Source: an uncultured Butyrivibrio sp. (GTDB lineage: Bacteria; Bacillota; Clostridia; Lachnospirales; Lachnospiraceae). Taken from it: 64,000 bases of DNA. The stretch covers positions 62,001 to 126,000 of the forward strand of contig NZ_CAMVPU010000002.1 of the NCBI RefSeq assembly GCF_947169445.1. The letters are read 5' to 3'. This document shows, one piece after another, positions 25,515-34,359 of this stretch. Position 1 is the stretch's first letter. Each line of letters opens with the position of its first letter. The translations under genes were made by a program, and so were the position numbers. The notes beneath the pieces were generated by a model, which searched no databases, was not told the origin of the DNA, and worked only from the letters and a program-made list of their open reading frames with translations.

Positions 25515-26561
25515 ATGAAAAAAAGAAATACAATCCTTAAAAAATTCATAGCATTATCCCTTTGCATACCACTTATTTTAACAGGATGTGCAGCGTCTAA
25601 AAGACAGAAGGAAATCCAGGAGCTTTCTGAAAAGTATGCAGTCCCGAATGAAAATCAGCTGATAGTCTACACTTCCCATAAGGAGGAAGTGTATCTTCCT
25701 ATAATCAGGGAGTTCGAAAATCGCACTGGAATCTGGGTTGATATTGTGGCAGGCGGAACTGCCGAGATGATGCAGAAAGCGCAGGAAGCATCGGAAAATG
25801 CCCGGTGTGACATTATGTTTGGCGGCGGAATAGAGAGCTATGAAGCGCATAAGAATCTTTTTATGCCTTATGTAACAAGCCAGATTGGATCTTTTGACAG
25901 CGCAGATATTTCAAGCGATGGAACATGGACAGCATTTACACAGCTTCCTATTGTTTTTATTTATAACGACAAGCTGGTTTCAGCAACTGAAGCCCCCAGG
26001 AAATGGTCTGATTTATTTGATGACAGGTGGAAAGGGCAGATTGCGTTTGCAGATCCGGGAAATTCAGGAACCAGCTATACAATCCTTTCTACAATGGAAC
26101 AGAATTTTGGCGAGAGCATCGACAGCCTTGTTCCAAGATTTTATGAACAGCTTGGCGGTAAGATTTTAAAGTCTTCCGGCCAGATTATTCCGATGGTTTC
26201 CGGAGGATCATACCTCATTGGAATAACCCTGGAGGAGACTGCCAAGAAATATATGTCGCTTGGCTACAATATCTCAATGATCTATCCATCTGATGGCACC
26301 AGCGCCGTTCCCGATGGCTGTGCGATAATAAAAAACGCTCCACATTCTTATAATGCAGGTCTTTTCATTGATTTTGTTGTTGGATATGACACTCAGAAAT
26401 ATGTGATGGAGAACTTCTATAGAAGACCGGTTCGCACAGATATTACTCTTAACAGCAATTATGGTTATGTAAAAGTTATTCCATTTGATATTGCAAAATC
26501 AGCGGAAGACGAAACTTACGTCTTTGAGCTTTGGAATAGCCTGACCAAAAAGGAGGACTGA
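25515..26561 (+). CDS. Solute-binding lipoprotein, family 1 (AfuA/FbpA-like), probable sensor partner
   Basis: A 348-residue substrate-binding protein with lipobox ILTGC (Cys25). The mature protein starts with the family pattern LIVYTSHKEEVYLPIIREFE, followed by TGIWVDIVAGGTAEMMQKAQ, the hinge strand FIYNDKLV and FADPGNSGTSYTIL. Such proteins bind iron, phosphonates, spermidine or sugar phosphates in the cleft. It is placed 3 bp before the YesM-type kinase and has no permease of its own next to it. I infer that it presents ligand to the kinase, as solute-binding proteins do in other three-part sensing systems. The ligand is unknown. Confidence 0.82.
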   Translation: MKKRNTILKKFIALSLCIPLILTGCAASKRQKEIQELSEKYAVPNENQLIVYTSHKEEVYLPIIREFENRTGIWVDIVAGGTAEMMQKAQEASENARCDIMFGGGIESYEAHKNLFMPYVTSQIGSFDSADISSDGTWTAFTQLPIVFIYNDKLVSATEAPRKWSDLFDDRWKGQIAFADPGNSGTSYTILSTMEQNFGESIDSLVPRFYEQLGGKILKSSGQIIPMVSGGSYLIGITLEETAKKYMSLGYNISMIYPSDGTSAVPDGCAIIKNAPHSYNAGLFIDFVVGYDTQKYVMENFYRRPVRTDITLNSNYGYVKVIPFDIAKSAEDETYVFELWNSLTKKED

Positions 26562-26564
26562 CCC

Positions 26565-28277
26565 ATGGGATTTATAAGACAGTCCTTCAAAAGACAGATA
26601 TTTGTAATTATCCTTACTGTCACTTTGGTGATGGTTATCTTTGGCGGTATTCTTACACTTCAGGGATTTCGTTCCAGAATAATAGCAGATTATGAAGGCG
26701 CAGACCTTGAACGTGAACATATCCTGAATGAGAGATTAGGCAAAGATTTTGCGCTGATAGAGACTGCGCTTAACAATATTGCTGACAATGACGTGCTTAC
26801 GGATGCAATACATGATAATGAAAAAAACAGCCTGAAGGTATATACGGAGCTTTATAAGGATGCCAGTGAAATAAGAGATTTTGCTACCATAGAGCTATAT
26901 GCAGCCAGCAGATGCATATTCAGCACAAAGAGTGGCTATTCGTCTAACTCTCTTCCGGTATATTATTCAGTATTTGATAAGGCAAAAGAAAATCCCGGAA
27001 AAAATGTGTACGACCTTGATCCACTTGTTTTTTCTTCATCTGGGAATGCACTTTTAATAGCGAGAATGATAACTGATGATTCCGGTTCTGATCCAGGGTT
27101 TGCAGTTATAAGAGTTGAGCAGAGTGTAATAAAAGAAAGATTAAAAGATAATATCAATTCAAAAGATGGTTTCATGCTGACAAACAGCTACCTTAGACCA
27201 TATTGTCTTATGGGGATTGCTGAAGATGGCAAGGTGCTTTCAATAATAAGAAATAATCTTTTAAATGGAAATACCTATAACCTTGGAATCGATAACAATG
27301 TTTATATGAATGAGATAGGTGAAACAGGGATACTATCTTTTTACCTGACACCTCCTGCTCTTGGAACTTCAGCAATTAAGGTTGGCTATCAGATTCTGGG
27401 CTTTCAGATAATCATAAGCATTATAGTATGTCTTTTTGCTGCCTCCAGAATGAGTATCTTTTTTTCAAAGCCTATAAATGCTCTGGCAATGGCCATGCGC
27501 AGATTCAGAAAGGGCGATTTTGAAACCAAGATAGAGCTGAACCGAGAGGACGAGTTTGAACAGCTTGCCACTGGCTTTAACAAGATGACCACCCAGCTTA
27601 ATAAGACAATGGAAGAGCGTGTTGAAGCGGAGCATAGGGTTAATGAGGCCAGGATCCAGATGATGCAGGCCCAGCTTAATCCGCACTTTCTTTATAACAC
27701 CCTCGATACGATAAAATGGGTAGCTAAGGTCAATCAGGTGCCTGAAGTTGCTACTATGTCGGCATCACTGGCTAGTATTCTAAGGACCAGTATTTCTGAG
27801 AAACAGTTCTGTCCTTTGGGAAAAGAACTTGAGCTTGTCCGGAACTATTGCGAAATACAAAAGATTCGGTTTGATGATGCCTTTGATCTTCAGATAGATG
27901 TGTCCGAAGATTTGCAAAATGCAATAATACCAAAGCTTATTCTTCAGCCAATCGTTGAAAACGCCATTATTCATGGCATGGATGAAGTTGAGAATGGTCA
28001 TATCTATGTGGCGGCTGCCAGGGTAAAAGAAAAAGACGAAAAAGATCTTCTTAAAATTTCCATACAGGATGATGGAAAAGGCATAAGTGATGAAATGATG
28101 CAGGCGCTGAATAATGACGATGTGGAAACACTAAAAGGACATCTTGGACTTAATAATGTCAACACCATCATCAGACTTTATTACGGAAAAGAATATGGAG
28201 TTATGGCTTTCAGGCCTACGCAGGGCGGAACTGTAATGATAGTGACGCTCCCGTATTTGGAAGAAGAGCCTAAATAG
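26565..28277 (+). CDS. Sensor histidine kinase, YesM type
   Basis: A 570-residue kinase with TM1 at about 11-32, a large extracytoplasmic sensing region (33-265), TM2 at about 270-295, HAMP (FFSKPINALAMAMRRFRKGD onward), and a His_kinase domain with NPHFLYNTLDTIKW (His374). The ATP-binding part shows NAIIHGM and QDDGKGI. The arrangement equals the YesM kinases, which control carbohydrate transporters in Firmicutes. Solute-binding protein before, AraC regulator 11 bp after: one operon of three. Confidence 0.93.
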   Translation: MGFIRQSFKRQIFVIILTVTLVMVIFGGILTLQGFRSRIIADYEGADLEREHILNERLGKDFALIETALNNIADNDVLTDAIHDNEKNSLKVYTELYKDASEIRDFATIELYAASRCIFSTKSGYSSNSLPVYYSVFDKAKENPGKNVYDLDPLVFSSSGNALLIARMITDDSGSDPGFAVIRVEQSVIKERLKDNINSKDGFMLTNSYLRPYCLMGIAEDGKVLSIIRNNLLNGNTYNLGIDNNVYMNEIGETGILSFYLTPPALGTSAIKVGYQILGFQIIISIIVCLFAASRMSIFFSKPINALAMAMRRFRKGDFETKIELNREDEFEQLATGFNKMTTQLNKTMEERVEAEHRVNEARIQMMQAQLNPHFLYNTLDTIKWVAKVNQVPEVATMSASLASILRTSISEKQFCPLGKELELVRNYCEIQKIRFDDAFDLQIDVSEDLQNAIIPKLILQPIVENAIIHGMDEVENGHIYVAAARVKEKDEKDLLKISIQDDGKGISDEMMQALNNDDVETLKGHLGLNNVNTIIRLYYGKEYGVMAFRPTQGGTVMIVTLPYLEEEPK

Positions 28278-28288
28278 GAAATAAAACA

Positions 28289-29068
28289 ATGACAAAAGTA
28301 CTCATAGTAGATGATGAAAAATATGTAAGAATGGGAATACGAGGCGAAACCGACTGGTCCCTGATAGGATGCGAAGTTGTAGGGGAGGCAGCAAACGGAG
28401 TGGATGCTCTAAGCGTTGCAGAGCAGACTCGCCCGGACCTTGTGATCTCAGATATCCGCATGCCCAAGATGGATGGAATAGAGCTGGCGGAAAAGCTTAT
28501 GGAGAAGTATCCCGGAATCAAGATTATTTTCCTTACAGCCTACAGCGAGTTTGAATATGCAAGACAGGCCGTCAGGATAGGCGTTTCGGATTATCTTTTG
28601 AAACCCTTTCAGGATGGAGAACTTGAGGGATCAGTACAAAGACTGCTTCACCTGCATCCCAATGTATCGGTGGAAGAAAATGAGCTTGAGGATGAACTGA
28701 TTCCTCTTGTGAAAAAGGAAAATATAGGTAACCGTTATGTTCAGACAGCCCTTGAATATATCGAGGAGCATTATAATGATCCTGATTTCAGTGTGGGGAA
28801 ACTTGCAGATTTTATGAGCGTCAGCGAAGGCCATATTAGTAGGCTTTTCAAGGCAGAGACTGATAACAGCATCAACAACTACCTGACCAAATATAGGATA
28901 AAAAAGGCCATGGACTACCTCAAGGATGTTCAGGTGAAAGTCTATGAAGTGGCTGAGAAGGTAGGCTATCAGGACATTGCTTATTTTTCCAATACCTTCA
29001 AGAAACTTGTAGGAAAATCTCCTTCGGATTATCAGAAGGAGGGAATCAAAGATATAAAAGTTTTGTAA
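28289..29068 (+). CDS. Response regulator, YesN type (receiver plus AraC HTH)
   Basis: A 259-residue partner of the YesM kinase. The receiver (1-120) has Asp55 in VISDIRMPKMDGIEL and the YLLKPF lysine. The AraC-type double helix-turn-helix fills 150-255 (DFSVGKLADFMSVSEGHISR, then VAEKVGYQDIAYFSNTFKKL, ending GKSPSDYQKEG). The likely target is the transporter operon directly downstream, which is the usual pattern for this family. A terminator follows. Confidence 0.93.
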   Translation: MTKVLIVDDEKYVRMGIRGETDWSLIGCEVVGEAANGVDALSVAEQTRPDLVISDIRMPKMDGIELAEKLMEKYPGIKIIFLTAYSEFEYARQAVRIGVSDYLLKPFQDGELEGSVQRLLHLHPNVSVEENELEDELIPLVKKENIGNRYVQTALEYIEEHYNDPDFSVGKLADFMSVSEGHISRLFKAETDNSINNYLTKYRIKKAMDYLKDVQVKVYEVAEKVGYQDIAYFSNTFKKLVGKSPSDYQKEGIKDIKVL

Positions 29069-29140
29069 AATTGTGTTTGGATTCTACAAAAAATATCAGA
29101 TTTGTCTTCTAAAATTGTGAATAAATTATGACTAAAATGT

Positions 29141-29178
29141 AACCATAAAGCAAATAACTGCTTTGTGGTTATTTTTTT
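29141..29178 (+). terminator. Terminator after the YesMN operon
   Basis: AACCATAAAGCA and TGCTTTGTGGTT form a 12-bp stem (one G-U pair) with a 6-base loop, followed by ATTTTTTT. It separates signalling genes from transport genes. Confidence 0.82.
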
Positions 29179-29209
29179 ACCACAAGCGAATGTAAAAGGA
29201 GGAAAAGAA

Positions 29210-30637
29210 GTGAAAAAGAAGGTATTAGCAACAGTCTTAACATTTTCAATGGTGATCTCATCACTGGTTGGTTGTGGCAGTGCTGCAAATTCAGGAACTA
29301 CTACAACTGACACGCAGACCAAGACAGAAACAACAGCAACGACAACAAATGACTCAGGATCGGAGCAGAAGGCTGAAACAGCAGCAGAGCCTGCTAAAGA
29401 GCTTACTGGTATTGATGCAATCATTGCAGAAGCAGAAGGCATGACAATGGAAGAGCTTGCCAAGAAGGCTATCGAAGAGTCTAACGGCAAGACATTCTAC
29501 GGTGTTGGTAACTCCAGCCGTGGTAAGTCAGCACTTCCAGTATTTATCGAGTACTTACAGTCAATTGATCCTTCTTACAACATGGAATTTGAGTGGCAGC
29601 AGCCCAAGAACAACAAGATCTTTGAGCAGCTCACATCTGATTCCCTTAAGAGTGAAGGCACTTTTGCCATGACTCTTATTCAGGATGGTAACCAGATTCA
29701 GTCCAAGATGGTTGATACAGACATCTTAAAGACATTTATTCCTAAGGAATGGGCAGAAGCAAACGGAACTACAGCTGATGCTTACACAGGATTCCTTCCT
29801 CTTCAGACACTTAACAAAGTATTCATGTACAACAACCAGGGAACAGTTTCATTCTCAAACTGCTGGGATTTCGTATATGAAGGCTCTCATCCTCTTTTCA
29901 TGGGTGTTGACTCAGAGATCGTAGGAAAGAACTTCCTTATGATGCTCACAGAAGACAAGTATGCTACATGGCTAAAAGAGGCATATGACAAACTTGATGA
30001 TACAAAGAAGGCTTACTTCGAGCCGACAATCAAGGAAATGCAGGCTGATGCCAATGACCTTGGACTTGGTGCAAATGGCGCATACGCTCTTGCATGGATC
30101 AAGCTTTGGGTTAACAGCTACAACGAGCAGACCGATGATGGCCCTATCTGCAACACACTTGTAGATGCATCTGCTAAGGATCAGGCAGGTCTCCTTGTTT
30201 ATTCCAAGCTCCGTTCAGTTGAAGAGTCAGCTACTGTATCAGTTAATAACATCAATGTAGCAGCATACCAGGATGGCTACACAGGAATCGGCGGATATGG
30301 TTACTGCCATTACCTCTTCCTTACCAAGAACAGCCCACTTCCTTGGACAGCATGCGCATTCATCGCTTACATGACATGCACAGAGAAAGGCTTTGAGGCT
30401 TGGGGAAAAGATATGGGTGGATACTCAGCTAACCCTAACGTAGCTCAGGAAATCGAAGCAACATTCCATCACTCACAGGGCGGCGGAGATGAATTCCCTG
30501 CAAAGAACGACCGTGGATATGACTGGTGGACAACAACAGGTGAGCTTGTTCTTGAAGACCCTGCATACTGCTCAGAAGTTTCCTTCACAGTAGGAAGCTG
30601 GATCGACGTTCTTGATCACTACACACCTGGCGAGTAA
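29210..30637 (+). CDS. ABC transporter solute-binding lipoprotein
   Basis: A 475-residue lipoprotein. I choose GTG 29210, since AAGGAGGAAAAGAA lies before it; an in-frame upstream codon at 29165 is within the terminator hairpin. Lipobox SLVGC gives Cys22, followed by a Thr/Ser/Glu-rich tether. The mature part is larger than that of the solute-binding protein at 25515 and contains aromatic-rich segments (GGYGYCHYLFLTKNSPLPW, YDWWTTTGEL) suited to sugar-like ligands. The permease and ATPase follow in the same operon. It belongs with the ThiP/AfuB-type importers; the substrate is not known, but sugar phosphate or oligosaccharide is plausible from the neighbours. Confidence 0.82.
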   Translation: MKKKVLATVLTFSMVISSLVGCGSAANSGTTTTDTQTKTETTATTTNDSGSEQKAETAAEPAKELTGIDAIIAEAEGMTMEELAKKAIEESNGKTFYGVGNSSRGKSALPVFIEYLQSIDPSYNMEFEWQQPKNNKIFEQLTSDSLKSEGTFAMTLIQDGNQIQSKMVDTDILKTFIPKEWAEANGTTADAYTGFLPLQTLNKVFMYNNQGTVSFSNCWDFVYEGSHPLFMGVDSEIVGKNFLMMLTEDKYATWLKEAYDKLDDTKKAYFEPTIKEMQADANDLGLGANGAYALAWIKLWVNSYNEQTDDGPICNTLVDASAKDQAGLLVYSKLRSVEESATVSVNNINVAAYQDGYTGIGGYGYCHYLFLTKNSPLPWTACAFIAYMTCTEKGFEAWGKDMGGYSANPNVAQEIEATFHHSQGGGDEFPAKNDRGYDWWTTTGELVLEDPAYCSEVSFTVGSWIDVLDHYTPGE

Positions 30638-30663
30638 ATAATAATCACAATGTACCATGGGTT

Positions 30664-30717
30664 GCCATGGGGGACGGTTCTTTTTGGCTAGGGCCAAAAA
30701 GAACCGTCCCCCGTGGC
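30664..30717. repeat. REP-like 25-bp palindrome within the transporter operon
   Basis: A 25-bp stem (30664-30688 with 30693-30717, one G-U pair) and a 4-base loop TAGG. The core GGGGACGGTTCTTTTTGGC is of a type I know as a scattered intergenic palindrome in Clostridia. It lies between the solute-binding and permease genes. There is no transposase nearby. It may protect the solute-binding mRNA from 3' decay or reduce downstream expression. Confidence 0.8.
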
Positions 30718-30759
30718 CCAAGTGACCCATAAATTTATATCACAGAAAAGAGGATTAAC

Positions 30760-32586
30760 ATGCAGGCAATCGCAAAACCAGACAAAAGTGCGATTTTCAA
30801 GAATAAGGTAAAGACATGGTTTTCCCAACCTCAGAATATTATACTTTTGCTGTTTGGGATTGTTCTAACCTTTAGTACTGTCGCACCAATTGTAGCAATT
30901 GTAAAAGATACATTTGCCATCCATCCCGGAACTATTGACCAGCATTTAACTGGCAGAGCAACCGGATATTCAATAGTTAACTACACAGATCTTTTCACCA
31001 GCAGACTTGCAAAGACAAATCTCTGGATGCCGCTTTTAAATACGGTAATCTTATCTGTTTTAACCTGTTTCATATCCATTCTGTTCGGAGGTCTTTTCGC
31101 TTTCCTTGTAACAAGAACAGATATGAAGTTTAAGAAATATTTAAGTTCAATCTTTATTTTTCCATACATCATGCCTCAGTGGACACTGGCTGTTGTGTGG
31201 CAGCACATGTTTTATTCAAACAAAGTGACAGGAACGTCAGATGGACTTCTTGCAGCAATATTCCACTTGTATTTCCCGCACTGGTGGTGCCAGGGAGTAT
31301 TCCCAAGTGCAGTAGTACTTGGACTTCACTATGCACCATTTGCTTATATCCTTATCGGAGGCATTTTTAAAAACATGGATGCCAACCTTGAGGAAGCAGC
31401 AACAATCCTTGATACACCAAAGTGGAAGATAATGTGCAAGGTAACACTCCCTATGATCAAGCCGGCAATTCTTTCAACAATCCTTTTGGTATTTGGAAGT
31501 GCCATGGGTAGTTACCCTGTTCCTCACTATTTAAGCCTTACAACTCTTTCAACCAAGTACATTTCAATGAACAGTAAGTATACCGGTGAAGCAAGTATTC
31601 TGGCTATCATCATGATGGTATTCGGTGTTCTTATTCTCGGAATGAACCAGCTTAGCTTAAAGAGCCGTAAGAATTACACCACAGTTACCGGTAAGTCAGG
31701 ACAGCTCACGAAGCTTTCAATTGGAAAAGCTGGAAAATATATTGTTGGAGTGATTTTCATAATCATCACTTTCTTTACAAGTATCTGGCCAATTCTTTTG
31801 TTCGCTTTAGAGACCTTCCTTCCAAACCCGGGAGATTACAGCTTCCTTTACACAGGAAACCTTGCACATCTCACAACCAAGTGGTGGGTAACCAACGAAA
31901 ACATTACAGAAAACGGTATGTATGGTCAGGCCGGAATCCTGTATAACAAGACCATATGGCACGCATTCTTTGGAACATTATTCCTCGCGGTTGTATGTGC
32001 ACTCATCGCAGGAACTATCGGAACTTTGATTGGCTACGCCGTTGCTAAAAAGAGAAGAAATAAGTGGGCAAACTACGTAAATAACGTAGCATTCCTGCCT
32101 TATCTTATGCCTTCAATCGCTGTTGGAGCAGCATTCTTTATCCTGTTCTCCAACGAGCACATAAATCTGTTTAATACATATACACTTCTGATAATTGCAG
32201 GTGTTGTTAAATATATACCTTTTGCATCAAGAAGTTCTCTGAACTCTATGCTGCAGATAAGCAACGAACTGGAGGAGGCTGCGATAATTCAGAACACATC
32301 ATGGATAAAGAGAATGACAAGGATTATCATTCCTATTCAGAAGTCATCAATCATAAGTGGATATTTACTTCCATTTATGACCTGTCTTCGAGAGCTTTCT
32401 CTTTTCCTGCTTCTGTGTACACAGGGCTTTATCCTGTCTACAACACTTGACTATTTCGATGAAATGGGACTTTACGCATTCTCAAGTGCTATCAACCTCA
32501 TTCTCATCGTAACAATTCTCGTATTTAATACACTGGTTAACAAGCTGACAGGAGCAAGTCTTGACAGCGGCATAGGAGGAAAGTAA
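30760..32586 (+). CDS. ABC transporter permease, fused two-domain (ThiP/FbpB-like)
   Basis: A 608-residue membrane protein with two repeats of about six TM segments. Each half carries an EAA loop that contacts the ATPase: EEAATILDTPKWKIMCKVTL (about 214-233) and EEAAIIQNTSWIKRM (near 508-522). In both loops the usual Gly is replaced by Asp or Asn. Such double permeases are typical of iron, thiamine and sugar-phosphate importers. It ends 2 bp before the ATPase gene. Confidence 0.92.
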   Translation: MQAIAKPDKSAIFKNKVKTWFSQPQNIILLLFGIVLTFSTVAPIVAIVKDTFAIHPGTIDQHLTGRATGYSIVNYTDLFTSRLAKTNLWMPLLNTVILSVLTCFISILFGGLFAFLVTRTDMKFKKYLSSIFIFPYIMPQWTLAVVWQHMFYSNKVTGTSDGLLAAIFHLYFPHWWCQGVFPSAVVLGLHYAPFAYILIGGIFKNMDANLEEAATILDTPKWKIMCKVTLPMIKPAILSTILLVFGSAMGSYPVPHYLSLTTLSTKYISMNSKYTGEASILAIIMMVFGVLILGMNQLSLKSRKNYTTVTGKSGQLTKLSIGKAGKYIVGVIFIIITFFTSIWPILLFALETFLPNPGDYSFLYTGNLAHLTTKWWVTNENITENGMYGQAGILYNKTIWHAFFGTLFLAVVCALIAGTIGTLIGYAVAKKRRNKWANYVNNVAFLPYLMPSIAVGAAFFILFSNEHINLFNTYTLLIIAGVVKYIPFASRSSLNSMLQISNELEEAAIIQNTSWIKRMTRIIIPIQKSSIISGYLLPFMTCLRELSLFLLLCTQGFILSTTLDYFDEMGLYAFSSAINLILIVTILVFNTLVNKLTGASLDSGIGGK

Positions 32587-32588
32587 TC

Positions 32589-34235
32589 ATGCCAGAAATT
32601 ATTTTAGAAAAAATAACAAAGCGTTGGGGTAAATTCTTTGGCGTTGATAACGTAAGCCTCAATATTCCGGATAACTCTTTTATCACACTTCTCGGACCTT
32701 CAGGATGTGGTAAAACAACAATTCTTCGAATGATAGCAGGTCTTGAGACTCCAACTGAAGGACGTATCAAGATTGGTGACAAGGTTGTATTTGATTCAAA
32801 CGCAGGAATCAATGTGCCAGCCAATAAGCGTAAGGTGGGATTCCTTTTCCAGAACTATGCACTTTGGCCTAACATGACTGTATACGAGAACATCTCTTTT
32901 GGTCTCAAGAACATCCACGAGGAGATGGAGATTGTAGATGTATCTGCCAAGCAGACCGGAGACATGATCCATGCGCTTTCAAATGGAAACAAGGTAAAAG
33001 AAGTTATCGAGGAGTGCCGTGATAAGAATGGTAAGCTTGATGAAAATAAAGCCTATGTAAAACTTATTGATGCCTTCAGTCTTTCAATCTATACTGCAAA
33101 AGAGCTTTTCGGTCTTGGAATTCATACAGCATCAGACTCTTCTGCTCTTGCAAAGACCAAGTTATCAGAGTATGAGAACAAGTTTGCTGAGATAAAAAGG
33201 AAATATCAGGCAGAGGGAAAAGATCTCAATGACAAGTATCAGGTAACTAAAAACGGAATGGCTCTTTTAGAGAAAAGAAAACTCTCAAAAGAGGAGATTG
33301 ATTCAAGGGTAAGGGCCTGCTCCAGAATAGTAAAAATCGGAATGTTCATGGACAGATACCCGGCTGAGCTTTCAGGTGGACAGCAGCAGAGAGTTGCTAT
33401 TGCAAGAACACTTGCTCCGGAGCCACAGGTTCTTTTCATGGATGAGCCTCTTTCAAACCTTGATGCCAAGCTTCGTCTTGAGATGAGATACGAGCTGCAG
33501 AGACTTCATGTTGAGACTGGTTCAACCTTTGTATATGTTACACATGATCAGATGGAAGCTATGACTTTGGCAACCAGGATCTGCCTTGTTAATAATGGTG
33601 TTCTTCAGCAGTATGCAGCACCGCTTGAGGTTTATAACAGACCTGCAAATCTTTTTGTTGCTGATTTCGTAGGAAATCCTTCAATGAACTTTGTGGATGC
33701 CAAGGGCTCTCAGCAGAGTGATGGAAGTATTGCGGTTGATATTCTTGGGGGAATAAAGGGCAGATTCGTTCCTAATGACAAGATTGATTTAAGTCAGTGG
33801 AGATCTGAGAGAGATAAGGAAGCTGCTGATAAGCAGGAGTTCGAGCGCCAGAGACTGATGCAGAAGGGCGCTGTAGAGAAATCCAATAAGGATGAGGTAT
33901 TCAAATATCACGTTCAGCTTGTGGAAGAAAAAGACGAGTCCCTTATGGATGAACCGGTTATTACTGATGAGGATTTTGTAATCGGAATAAGACCGGAAGC
34001 AATCGACATTGATGCAAACGGTAAAATCGATACAACTATCTATGGTGCGATGCCTACAGGTATGGAGTCAACGCTTAAGCTGCGCATCGGAGAGTATCTT
34101 CTTACCAGTGTTATCTTTGGTGGGGTTATCTATCAGATTGGGCAGGAGGAGAAAATCAGTATAAACGGAAAAAACATTCTTCTATTTGACCGCAGATCAG
34201 GTAAGCTTATTTGCGCCGGAAGCCTGGAACTCTAA
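32589..34235 (+). CDS. ABC transporter ATPase with large helical-domain insertion
   Basis: A 548-residue ATPase, much longer than the usual 350. It has Walker A GPSGCGKTT (36-44), Q-loop Gln88, signature LSGGQQQRVAIA (261-272), Walker B VLFMDEP (281-287) and switch His319. Between NISFGLK (101-107) and EEIDSRVRA (235-243) there are about 125 extra residues, mostly charged and helical. In MalK-like ATPases these two motifs are about ten residues apart. After the ATPase core come about 200 residues with an OB/TOBE-type end (FVIGIRPEAIDI), also with an inserted charged stretch. The insertion sits in the part that meets the permease EAA loops, so it may bind a partner or regulate transport. Confidence 0.9.
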   Translation: MPEIILEKITKRWGKFFGVDNVSLNIPDNSFITLLGPSGCGKTTILRMIAGLETPTEGRIKIGDKVVFDSNAGINVPANKRKVGFLFQNYALWPNMTVYENISFGLKNIHEEMEIVDVSAKQTGDMIHALSNGNKVKEVIEECRDKNGKLDENKAYVKLIDAFSLSIYTAKELFGLGIHTASDSSALAKTKLSEYENKFAEIKRKYQAEGKDLNDKYQVTKNGMALLEKRKLSKEEIDSRVRACSRIVKIGMFMDRYPAELSGGQQQRVAIARTLAPEPQVLFMDEPLSNLDAKLRLEMRYELQRLHVETGSTFVYVTHDQMEAMTLATRICLVNNGVLQQYAAPLEVYNRPANLFVADFVGNPSMNFVDAKGSQQSDGSIAVDILGGIKGRFVPNDKIDLSQWRSERDKEAADKQEFERQRLMQKGAVEKSNKDEVFKYHVQLVEEKDESLMDEPVITDEDFVIGIRPEAIDIDANGKIDTTIYGAMPTGMESTLKLRIGEYLLTSVIFGGVIYQIGQEEKISINGKNILLFDRRSGKLICAGSLEL

Positions 34236-34239
34236 GATA

Positions 34240-34275
34240 GTAACTGTTCACTCGCTTGCAGCTCCCTCCAGTAAC
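34240..34275. repeat. Small dispersed inverted repeat, copy 2 (opposite orientation)
   Basis: GTAACTGTTCACTCGC and TCCAGTAAC, the reverse-complement parts of the repeat at 24885-24909, with an 11-bp insertion. It begins five bases after the ATPase stop codon. It does not fold into a terminator. Confidence 0.5.
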
Positions 34276-34359
34276 TGATTTGCGCATTCATTCCAATATA
34301 TACACTAGTGAAATTATAAGTGATATATTTTTATATAGAATAATTTTACGGGGGTTGGT

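Noticed and set aside
21510..30000. tRNA-Arg as integration site of an island
   Set aside because: No integrase and no repeated copy of the tRNA 3' end was seen to the right; the tRNA has its own intact promoter and terminator.
30664..30717. Insertion sequence remnant
   Set aside because: Only a single palindrome without transposase fragments or target duplication; a REP-like element fits better.
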